From positions 1 to 64,000 of IMG/VR virus record IMGVR_UViG_3300024359_000003: a stretch of 64,000 bases of DNA. One strand, given 5' to 3'. Position numbers and translations under genes: made by a program. The notes beneath the pieces were generated by a model. The model did not search any database. It worked only from the letters and a program-made list of their open reading frames with translations, and was not told where the DNA came from. This document shows, in pieces, positions 54,453 through 62,277 of this stretch (its first letter is position 1; each line of letters opens with the position of its first letter). The stretch comes from a virus.

Positions 54453-56171
54453 ATGGCTGCAGATTGGACTAATTTTATTAGTGAAGTAGAAGGATTTCTT
54501 TTAAGCGCACCTACTGCCCCACCGACTAGTGCCGCAGAATTCGGTAAATTATTAGCCACACAATATACGATTGATGTTAAAAAAGGTTCTGGTCCTAATG
54601 CAACGTGTATTCCAGGAATGGCACCTCATGAATCATCACCCGGGGAGAGTGCATTCATAGCAAGCTATGAACATTGGTTCACTGACCTTTTTGAAAAAGG
54701 AGAACCTGTCATGGAAACACCAGACACCGAAGAAAAGAAAATAGGAATTGCAACATGGTTGGCGAGTGCAGCTGGCGCAGCTTCCAGGTTAAGTATTGCA
54801 GGAAAAGACAATGATCCTGAATATAATAAACTAGAAGGTGAAATTTCAGGAGGTATACAATACGAGCCAACTGAAGAGCTTGACAAGTATCTGGAAGAGT
54901 TTAAGGATGACGAAGCAGAAAACCTATATAGATTTAAATTCTTCGAGTTTCATCGCTTAGATGGTAAAGAAACCGGCGATGAATTAGCTAGAATATTTGC
55001 AACAAGATTATTAATGCAATTTGAGGATATTTCTGACGGAGATAAAAGATGGGATTTTTGGCACTGGGCGACTTGGATGGGAACTAATGAAATTAGAAGC
55101 AATTCCACAGCTGGGGTTGGCGGTTCAGGATTTAGTAATCAAGACATTCAGCAGATGAACAATAACAGGAAGGCAGCCATATCTACACTAAAGGGATTAG
55201 ACTGGGGTTGGCAATCATTTAAATCTTCCTCGGGTGTTTCAATAAATAATAATAATAGAAATTATGATGGTGAATTTCATCTACTAGTTTCTAAATATGT
55301 AATTGATGAAATAAAGAAGTGCCATCCAACTGTAGATAGCGATGGAAAGTTTTTATACAGTGAGGAAACCGCATTAAAGAAAGATTCTATACAAGCTATT
55401 AAATATCCATGGCCCTTTGATACTACATTACCCGTAGGATATGAAGAAATGGAACCTGCCGAAAAATTAAAAGTAAGATATCCATTTAAATTAACTAATT
55501 TAAAAATACAGGAGCCTTTTGATGAAAATAATAAAATGCCACCTGCATTAACTCAGTATGTTATTACAGAATTTACATGGAACGGTAAACAAGACTATGG
55601 TTTTAAAAAAAATAAAGTTAAACCCGTTTTTCTAGAAGATGAATTAAGAAAAAAATGGCAAGGATGTCCTCTTACTGAAAACGACGAAACACAGGATTCT
55701 ATTGTGAATATAGATATGTCTAAAACGGGAACTTTAGCTAAGCAAATTAGAAATACTTTAATAGTAGAAATGGGAATTGAAGCTGCAATGTTAGCAGAAG
55801 GTGGAAGTAAAGATGATCCATATAAAGAACTTGCAAAGGCAACTCTTAAATATTGGAAAGATGCAACAATACAGCCATTTGCAACTGATCCCCCGACACC
55901 ACCATGTTTATCTGTTCCTCCTTTAGGCGGAAAATACATAGGAGTTAGTTACGGAAATCAAAGGAAATTAGCAGATAATTTAAGAAGAGCTCTTAATTCA
56001 GGTAAAGATTATGGATTAGATAGGGAAGGTGCAGCCAATGCAGTGGCTAAAGCACTTGCATATTCTTATTTTACGCATCTTAGTGAAATGAAATTTATTT
56101 ATATGGGTGGTATACCAGTTCCTACTGTTCCTTACGTTCCAATGATAGGATTTGACGCCACCGTAATTTGA
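54453..56171 (+). CDS. Baseplate-associated structural protein, 572 aa
   Basis: A large protein in the baseplate block. The N-terminal 60 residues (FISEVEGFLLSAPTAPPTSA, then FGKLLATQYTIDV) resemble a segment I have seen in other T4-like phage structural proteins. A Trp-rich stretch (WDFWHWATWM) lies near residue 200, and the end (SEMKFIYMGGIPVPTVPYVP) has an amphipathic Pro-rich tail. No enzymatic motif is seen. Its role might be in the wedge or hub. The function is unknown. Confidence 0.6.
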   Translation: MAADWTNFISEVEGFLLSAPTAPPTSAAEFGKLLATQYTIDVKKGSGPNATCIPGMAPHESSPGESAFIASYEHWFTDLFEKGEPVMETPDTEEKKIGIATWLASAAGAASRLSIAGKDNDPEYNKLEGEISGGIQYEPTEELDKYLEEFKDDEAENLYRFKFFEFHRLDGKETGDELARIFATRLLMQFEDISDGDKRWDFWHWATWMGTNEIRSNSTAGVGGSGFSNQDIQQMNNNRKAAISTLKGLDWGWQSFKSSSGVSINNNNRNYDGEFHLLVSKYVIDEIKKCHPTVDSDGKFLYSEETALKKDSIQAIKYPWPFDTTLPVGYEEMEPAEKLKVRYPFKLTNLKIQEPFDENNKMPPALTQYVITEFTWNGKQDYGFKKNKVKPVFLEDELRKKWQGCPLTENDETQDSIVNIDMSKTGTLAKQIRNTLIVEMGIEAAMLAEGGSKDDPYKELAKATLKYWKDATIQPFATDPPTPPCLSVPPLGGKYIGVSYGNQRKLADNLRRALNSGKDYGLDREGAANAVAKALAYSYFTHLSEMKFIYMGGIPVPTVPYVPMIGFDATVI

Positions 56172-56179
56172 TATATAAC
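56170..56179 (+). promoter_or_regulatory. Late-type motif GATATATAAC
   Basis: Overlaps the stop codon of the previous gene and lies 40 bases before the ATG of the S1-domain gene at 56219. Confidence 0.45.
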
Positions 56180-56218
56180 TAGTAAAACATACATTAACCC
56201 TTTTAAAAAACAAAGTAA

Positions 56219-57547
56219 ATGTCAACAAAGACAACTCAAAAACAAAAGAGACCAAGACTCTCGACAACTACACAGCTTACAGAAGCTAACCAAGAAACAG
56301 AAGTTAAAGTAGAAACTTCATTAAACGCCGCAACCCCGGAAAAACCAACTCCCGGTCCAGATACAAATTATATGGATGAAAACGGAGAATTCATGTGGGA
56401 CCAATATGAGGCAACATGTGTAACTAAGCTTAGGAAACCCAATCCACATATTAAAACACCTAAAGGTGTAAAGGTATATAGCAGAGAATCATACGCCCAA
56501 GAACTATTTGACCTAATGGAAGGTCATTCACTAACTTCAAATACTTTATATTCTTTACAATTAGGAGCTAGCTATACTGGAAAGGTGTATGCAGTTGATT
56601 CCGAATGGGCATCAATTGATGTAGGATATAGAGAATTAATCTATGTAGATTTATCAAGAGAAACTACAGAAGTAAGAGAACTTCTAAAACAAGGAGTTGA
56701 AGTCGATGTTCAATTGATCGCCGATACTTCAATGAATGTCAAGAAATATATGATAGGTTCTGTGACTGAAGGTCTTAAGACTAAAGTTATTAAAGAAATC
56801 GTAGCATCTATTGACGATGGAAATACAGCATATAGTGGTATTGTTTCTAAAATGATTCCAGGTGGAGGATATATTGTTCAAGTTCAAGGAATTGATTGCT
56901 TTATGCCAGGTTCTTTAGCTGGTGTAAATAAATTGCATGACTTTGAATCAATCATCGACACGGAAATGTATGTAGTACCTGTAAGTTATTCGGAAGAAAA
57001 AGGAACTGTGGTAGTTTCACATAGAGCATATTTAAGAGCTCTTATTCCTAATACACTCAAAACAATACAAGAAGATATTACAGTTGAAAGAACAGGTCAC
57101 GTTACTGGTTCTGCAAAATACGGCGTATTCGTTGAGTTTGAAGGATGTTTAACTGGTATGATTCACGTTAACGACTTAGATACTGAAACTTCAAAGGCAC
57201 ATAGAGATAGATCTTTAGAGCCAGGAACAGAGATTAAATTCTATGTTAAAGAAGTTATTAATGAAAGAAAAATTACACTTGTTCAAGGTTCTCCTGCTGA
57301 AAAGAAAGTAGATCCATGGGAAGGTATTTCTTCAAGATATACTAAGAAAACTGAAGTGGTAGGAAAGGTAAAATCTACTAAAGACTATGGTTTATTTGTA
57401 GAAATAGAAGAAGGTGTAGTAGGACTCTTACATGTATCTGAATTCCCTGAAAACATAGATATTAAAGACATATCAAAAGGTGCAGATATTACTGTTCAAG
57501 TGATCAGAGTTGAAGAAGACACTAGAAAAGTATTCCTTAAACTATAA
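56219..57547 (+). CDS. rpsA: S1-domain protein (ribosomal protein S1-like)
   Basis: A 442-residue protein with four S1-type OB domains at about 116-185, 200-275, 285-358 and 374-442; the last two are clearest (GHVTGSAKYGVFVEFEG and GKVKSTKDYGLFVEIEEG). The first 100 residues are Thr/Glu/Pro-rich and partly disordered. The layout resembles ribosomal protein S1, which carries mRNA to the ribosome. Together with the bS21 gene it indicates that the phage changes translation initiation. It is ended by a terminator. Confidence 0.85.
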   Translation: MSTKTTQKQKRPRLSTTTQLTEANQETEVKVETSLNAATPEKPTPGPDTNYMDENGEFMWDQYEATCVTKLRKPNPHIKTPKGVKVYSRESYAQELFDLMEGHSLTSNTLYSLQLGASYTGKVYAVDSEWASIDVGYRELIYVDLSRETTEVRELLKQGVEVDVQLIADTSMNVKKYMIGSVTEGLKTKVIKEIVASIDDGNTAYSGIVSKMIPGGGYIVQVQGIDCFMPGSLAGVNKLHDFESIIDTEMYVVPVSYSEEKGTVVVSHRAYLRALIPNTLKTIQEDITVERTGHVTGSAKYGVFVEFEGCLTGMIHVNDLDTETSKAHRDRSLEPGTEIKFYVKEVINERKITLVQGSPAEKKVDPWEGISSRYTKKTEVVGKVKSTKDYGLFVEIEEGVVGLLHVSEFPENIDIKDISKGADITVQVIRVEEDTRKVFLKL

Positions 57548-57567
57548 TCAAATCTATAATTTAGTTG

Positions 57568-57593
57568 AAAGAGCCCGATCACTCGGGCTTTTT
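57568..57593 (+). terminator. Intrinsic terminator
   Basis: The stem AAAGAGCCCGA with TCGGGCTTTTT around TCAC is followed by more T. It ends the S1-domain gene. Confidence 0.93.
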
Positions 57594-57616
57594 CACGTTA
57601 TAGTGTATCTAACAGA

Positions 57617-57626
57617 GATATATAAA
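57617..57626 (+). promoter_or_regulatory. Late-type motif GATATATAAA
   Basis: Lies after the terminator and about 27 bases before the ATG at 57653; a clear terminator-promoter pair that marks a new transcript. Confidence 0.5.
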
Positions 57627-57652
57627 CCAACTTAAGTTATATAATTACGTAA

Positions 57653-58948
57653 ATGAATAATATTAATAATTCAGACATATTAAAGAATGCACTGGTAGGT
57701 GTTGAATTTGAATTTTATTCTAACAAGGATATCGATACGACTGCTAAAGAGTTAGCGGGTCTTTTAGGTAAAAAGATTAGAGTAGAAGCAAAGGCGCATA
57801 GTGATTTTGAAGTTACAAGAGATGAGTTTAAAATTGAACCTGATATGTCAGGTGGTGAAAAACTAATGGAACTCGTAACAGGCGCACAGCCGTATTATGC
57901 TGCAAGGATGATGATTATTAAAGTATGTAAATGGATAGAAGAAAATGGATATACGAATGATAGAAGTTCTATTCACTTAAACCTTTCTTTCGATACAGAT
58001 AAAATAGAAAATAAACATAGAATATCTAAGATGAATGTTCTTAAATTTATTTTAGATTTTAAAGAAAGTCAAGTCTTTAAGTTTTTTCCTGAAAGAAAAG
58101 ATTCTGCATACGCAAAATCAATTAAATTCGTTTTACCTAAGTCAGATACTTATTTCTATGATGGATTAAATATTACTCCTAGTAATTTCATATATCCTGA
58201 TTCTAAATATTACGGAATTAACTTTGAAAAAAGACATAAGAATTATTTAGAATTTAGATATCTCGGTGGAAAAGATTGGGAAAAGAAAACTTCTAAGATT
58301 CTACAAATGCTAGATCTTTTTATAACTCAACTATGGAATAGCACGGGTAATGTTCAATTTAACAATCTTAATTCAATAGAGCTTAGAAAAATTCTTGCTA
58401 AGAATGAAAGAGTTATAAAGGCTAGAAAAGATTGGAAAACCATTAATACAGGTTGGAATCAAGATGTTAAATTAACGGTTGATTTAAATGACAATGAAAA
58501 GATAATAGATTTACACTGGCCTAATATTAGAGAAAGAGTTCTTAGATTATTTACACATGGTGAATTAACAAAAGGGCATATTAACTATGATGCCGACAAT
58601 GGTGTAATTCAAGTTGATCATGGTAACTTATCATATTGTGTAGAATTAGAAGGATATGAATTTGTAAGATGTTCTTTGAGAGGAGAATTCACAAATTGTG
58701 ATTTCTTCGGATGTGACATAAATGGATCTGACATACATACGTGTAATTTCTATCAATCTACACAGGTTAATTCATCTAAATTAGAAAGTTCATACGTTCA
58801 CCAGTCTTGTGTATTAAAAGACTGTTACATATACGGAAATGGAATAATGAAAGGGACGATGCAAGGAGGTATATTTAGAGACGGTAAATACGATAAAAGA
58901 ACTGCAAAGTTTGACAACACTGAAAAAATACTTTATACGGAAGTTTAA
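57653..58948 (+). CDS. Amidoligase-like protein with pentapeptide-type C-terminus
   Basis: Residues 10-250 resemble the phage/bacterial amidoligase family (COOH-NH2 ligases related to glutamine synthetase): GVEFEFYS at 16-23, an acidic KIEPDMSGGEKLMEL segment near 60-74, RSSIHLNLSFD near 104-114 and EFRYLGG near 200-206. Residues 330-420 are pentapeptide-like with many Cys and Asp (FTNCDFFGCDINGSDIHTCNF) and probably form a right-handed beta-helix. Amidoligases often work with ATP-grasp enzymes and amidotransferases on peptides. The combined architecture is unusual. The substrate is unknown. Confidence 0.65.
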   Translation: MNNINNSDILKNALVGVEFEFYSNKDIDTTAKELAGLLGKKIRVEAKAHSDFEVTRDEFKIEPDMSGGEKLMELVTGAQPYYAARMMIIKVCKWIEENGYTNDRSSIHLNLSFDTDKIENKHRISKMNVLKFILDFKESQVFKFFPERKDSAYAKSIKFVLPKSDTYFYDGLNITPSNFIYPDSKYYGINFEKRHKNYLEFRYLGGKDWEKKTSKILQMLDLFITQLWNSTGNVQFNNLNSIELRKILAKNERVIKARKDWKTINTGWNQDVKLTVDLNDNEKIIDLHWPNIRERVLRLFTHGELTKGHINYDADNGVIQVDHGNLSYCVELEGYEFVRCSLRGEFTNCDFFGCDINGSDIHTCNFYQSTQVNSSKLESSYVHQSCVLKDCYIYGNGIMKGTMQGGIFRDGKYDKRTAKFDNTEKILYTEV

Positions 58949-58964
58949 AAATAACTAAAACAAA

Positions 58965-59798
58965 ATGAGTGATAATATAATAGGTAATAATAGCCACTTA
59001 GATAAACCTACATGGGATGATAATAAATGCTTTAACGACTTTGTAAATGAGTTGGCATCGGAAGTAACAGGGTCTTGTATGATTCCTATGAATCTTCCAA
59101 AATCAGAAGTAGAGAATATTGTCAAGAGAGCAAAGAAATGGTTCTATAAAAATTACGAGTATTCGATGAAAGAAAACTTTATGGTTTTACCTAAAGAACT
59201 TTTTAAGTCTAATCTTTTTAAATCTAGAAGATGCTTTACTCTTCCAAAGATGGATCCAGTTACAGGTGGTGGAGAAGTTTATTCAGTATATGGATGTTTT
59301 GAAACTGGATCAAAGTATGCAGGTGGAACAGATATTAGATTTTCACAAGGTGATTTTGCTATCGAAAGAATGATGTATACTGGAATGTTCAGTGGAGATG
59401 GTGTAGTAGATGCCGCAGAGAACCTTCAATATTATGTGGTTAATGAAAGTTTCTTTGATATGGCTAGACAAATTCTAGAAAACCCCATTGGCTATCACTA
59501 TAACCAACTAACACATGAGATTAAATTTACTGGAGAAACCCCTAACAGAGATATTATATTAGAAGTATATGAAACAATTCCAGAGTGTGCATTATTTGAA
59601 GATGAAGCATTCTTTAGATATTGTGCTGCAAAGATTAAAATTTCATTAGGACAAAAGTTAAGTATATTTGGTTTTGCTTTACCTGGAAATATTGAAGTCA
59701 ATGCAGACGCAATTCAGGGTTTAGGTGAAGGAGAACTGGAAGCAGTGATTGAAGAAATAAAAACAGATGAAGGCACCGATTGGATGATGCATTCTTAA
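58965..59798 (+). CDS. Structural protein, 277 aa
   Basis: A soluble protein that reads as phage structural. The segment VENIVKRAKKWFYKNYEYSM near 49-68 is helical. The middle is beta-rich with a Gly-rich turn, and the end (about 215-270) has a helical ECALFEDEAFFRYCAAKIK piece. It sits directly before gp25- and gp6-like wedge genes; similar position and style suggest a wedge or neck protein. I cannot name the family. Confidence 0.6.
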   Translation: MSDNIIGNNSHLDKPTWDDNKCFNDFVNELASEVTGSCMIPMNLPKSEVENIVKRAKKWFYKNYEYSMKENFMVLPKELFKSNLFKSRRCFTLPKMDPVTGGGEVYSVYGCFETGSKYAGGTDIRFSQGDFAIERMMYTGMFSGDGVVDAAENLQYYVVNESFFDMARQILENPIGYHYNQLTHEIKFTGETPNRDIILEVYETIPECALFEDEAFFRYCAAKIKISLGQKLSIFGFALPGNIEVNADAIQGLGEGELEAVIEEIKTDEGTDWMMHS

Positions 59799-59800
59799 TA

Positions 59801-59811
59801 GAATATATAGT
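59801..59811 (+). promoter_or_regulatory. Late-type motif GAATATATAGT
   Basis: Located 4-14 bases before the ATG at 59815, overlapping the short gap after the preceding gene. Confidence 0.35.
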
Positions 59812-59814
59812 TAA

Positions 59815-60168
59815 ATGGAGTTTTATATAAAAGCAAAAGGAGATCCTGGATTCGATCCAAGCAAATTAGAAATTAGTTCTGAATTAGCTAGGTTGATGAC
59901 GCAGATAGAAACTGTTCTTTTTACGAGAAGAGGAGATGTTTTAGGTGATCCTGAATTCGGAGCTAATTTAGAAGACTATGTATATTCATTAAGTTATAAT
60001 GACTATTTATTAAAAAAAGTAGTTGCAGAACAGATTTATAAATATGTTCCTTTAGCTAGAAAATTTAACGTAACTGTTGATGTTGATTTCACAAAAGAAG
60101 TTGACAGACATGCAGTGTTTGTAGATATAAGAATTGATAATAGATATCAACTTGGAGTTTACGTATAA
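59815..60168 (+). CDS. gp25: Baseplate wedge protein gp25
   Basis: A 117-residue gp25-family protein. The family core, SELARLMTQIETVLFTRRGD (about 22-41) and LGDPEFGANLEDYV (about 43-56), is clear; gp25 initiates sheath assembly in the wedge. Length and gene order (gp25 then gp6) match T4-like and other contractile tails such as type VI secretion and R-pyocins. It follows a late-type motif and precedes the gp6-like gene by 17 bases. Confidence 0.92.
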   Translation: MEFYIKAKGDPGFDPSKLEISSELARLMTQIETVLFTRRGDVLGDPEFGANLEDYVYSLSYNDYLLKKVVAEQIYKYVPLARKFNVTVDVDFTKEVDRHAVFVDIRIDNRYQLGVYV

Positions 60169-60185
60169 TAAAACTAAAAATAAAA

Positions 60186-62006
60186 ATGGCAGATAATAAA
60201 TTTTTATCAACTTCCAGAATAAAAGCTGGAGAAATGATTGACGACATTAGATCCTATATTACTAGGATATATGGCGAGGTAGAAGGTGCATTTACAACAG
60301 CCTCTCCGTTTTCACAAATCCTAGACGTTATTTCAGAAATAGGAAGATTAATATTCTTCTACATTGAAGATTCTACAGTAGAGCAAAATATTCTTACAGC
60401 TCAAAACCCAGAATCAATATATGGACTCTCAAGATTAGCAGGACATGATTCATTTAGAGGAGCTGCCGCTTCAGGTGAATTAAAGCTTAGATTAGGAGTG
60501 CAGGGTTTAGATGATATTGCTGGTGATGCTTTAAACATTCCATCCAATGCTATTATAGAATGCAAAGACAACGGTCTTAAATACACCCTGAGAACAAGTA
60601 ATGATCAATTTAGATTAGAAAAATCAAACGCAAATTATATTTATATTCCTGTAATTCAGGGAGAATATGAATCTCAAACATTAACCTCAACTGGAGAATC
60701 TTTTCAATCCTTTAATGTAATAACTAAAAGCATGATAGACCATGGACAGATTAGAGTAAAGGTTAATTCTAATTTATGGACTAAATATGATTCTTTATAT
60801 GATATGAAAAAGGGAACTGAAGGTTATTTAGTAAAAACAGGAATTACAGGTGGATTAGATCTTTATTTCGGTAATGGTTCATTTGGTGACATTCCTCCAA
60901 CAGGTGCATCGATTGAAATCGAATATTTAAAAATAGGAGGTGCTATGGGTAATTTAAACGGTAGAGCTGATTTATCGTTTGAATTCAAAACTGAAGGAAC
61001 AGATTCATTAGGAAATACGCATGATCTAAATGAATTATTAGAATCTGAATTTACAGTTGCACCTAAAATGGGAGCAAATCCAGAAGATATTGAATTAACA
61101 AAGTTAATTGCCCCATTACAGTCACATTCATTTGTATTAGCAACTCCTGATAACTATGAGCACTTTCTTTCAAGATATGGTATGTTTTCTTATTTAGATG
61201 CATATAACACTACAGATGATGGATATTTAGACGATGATAATGTTATCTATCTGTTCATGTTGCCTAATACTCTTAAAAAATTACAAAACAATAAAGATTA
61301 TTTTAGCTTAGATAATTCTGAATTCTTTTTTACTGAAATAGAAAAAGAAGGAATTATGGGATTATTAGAAAAATCAGGAAGACAGATGGTAACAACTGAA
61401 ATTAAAATAGTAGATCCTTCCCCACAATATTTTAGAATGGATATTAAAGTAAGATACTTTGAAGGATATACAAAGGCTAATCTTGCTACTGAAATTAGAT
61501 CTAAAATAGCAGAATACCTAATTAACATTACAAGAAGAGATAGATTACCAAAATCTGATATTGTCGCTATTGTTGAATCAATTGAAGGTATTGATTCCGT
61601 TAACGTTAAATTCACTTCTGAAAAAGAAGAAACGGCTAGAAGATTAGGATATTATACTTCTAAAACAGTAACGGTAACTCCTTCTACCCCAATCTTAGAA
61701 GATATAGGTAATGGAAAACAAAAAATGGTTTTCTTTAAAAGAACAGTAACTGAAAGGCAAATTAATTTTGAACCCAATGCACCTCTTCCAGAGAATGTAA
61801 TTAATTTAGATTCATTTGGAGATATAATTTTAGAAAAAGAAGAAGTTGCATTATTTAGAGGTGGCTGGTTAGATCAAAATGGAAACATGGTGGATGATTC
61901 AGTAAAGACTGGAGAAAAAGCAGCTCTTTCAATTTACTTTGATGAACCAGCTGTGAAAAATAGCATATTCGCTAAAGTTCAGGCTAAAAATAGAAAAGCT
62001 ATATAA
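60186..62006 (+). CDS. gp6: Baseplate wedge protein gp6-like (baseplate J)
   Basis: A 606-residue homologue of T4 gp6/baseplate J. It has the helical N-terminal part, the J-type central domain with a strand-rich FGNGSFGDIPPTGASIEIEYL segment (about 235-255), and the C-terminal RSKIAEYLINITRRDRLPKS pattern (about 438-457) that links wedges into a ring. Location after gp25 is the standard order. The length is close to that of T4 gp6. The following gene begins on the last base of its stop codon. Confidence 0.85.
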   Translation: MADNKFLSTSRIKAGEMIDDIRSYITRIYGEVEGAFTTASPFSQILDVISEIGRLIFFYIEDSTVEQNILTAQNPESIYGLSRLAGHDSFRGAAASGELKLRLGVQGLDDIAGDALNIPSNAIIECKDNGLKYTLRTSNDQFRLEKSNANYIYIPVIQGEYESQTLTSTGESFQSFNVITKSMIDHGQIRVKVNSNLWTKYDSLYDMKKGTEGYLVKTGITGGLDLYFGNGSFGDIPPTGASIEIEYLKIGGAMGNLNGRADLSFEFKTEGTDSLGNTHDLNELLESEFTVAPKMGANPEDIELTKLIAPLQSHSFVLATPDNYEHFLSRYGMFSYLDAYNTTDDGYLDDDNVIYLFMLPNTLKKLQNNKDYFSLDNSEFFFTEIEKEGIMGLLEKSGRQMVTTEIKIVDPSPQYFRMDIKVRYFEGYTKANLATEIRSKIAEYLINITRRDRLPKSDIVAIVESIEGIDSVNVKFTSEKEETARRLGYYTSKTVTVTPSTPILEDIGNGKQKMVFFKRTVTERQINFEPNAPLPENVINLDSFGDIILEKEEVALFRGGWLDQNGNMVDDSVKTGEKAALSIYFDEPAVKNSIFAKVQAKNRKAI

Positions 62007-62275
62007 TGAGTATTTTTAGTAACCTTTTTAAAAGTAGAAAAAAGAGATTATATTCTATCAGGGAAAATGCATTTGACGATAGAAAAAATTTAGGTAATGA
62101 TTATAGAAGTAATATTTTGAAAAACTCAATTTCTTCTCATATTTGGAGAAATAATCAAATGAACGACTTTGTTAATCTTATTCAAGATACAATCGCCGAT
62201 TGGGTAGATTCTGTAAACTATTTAAAAATTTACAAATCTTACACCATGAAAAAAGATGATAAAAAAATTAGATAA
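62006..62275 (+). CDS. Hypothetical protein in wedge operon, 89 aa
   Basis: A small, strongly basic and helical protein (SNLFKSRKKRLYSIREN at the start). It starts on the last base of the gp6-like stop codon and ends 2 bases before the next ATG. It may be a small wedge or assembly factor. No family is recognised. Confidence 0.65.
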   Translation: MSIFSNLFKSRKKRLYSIRENAFDDRKNLGNDYRSNILKNSISSHIWRNNQMNDFVNLIQDTIADWVDSVNYLKIYKSYTMKKDDKKIR

Positions 62276-62277
62276 TA

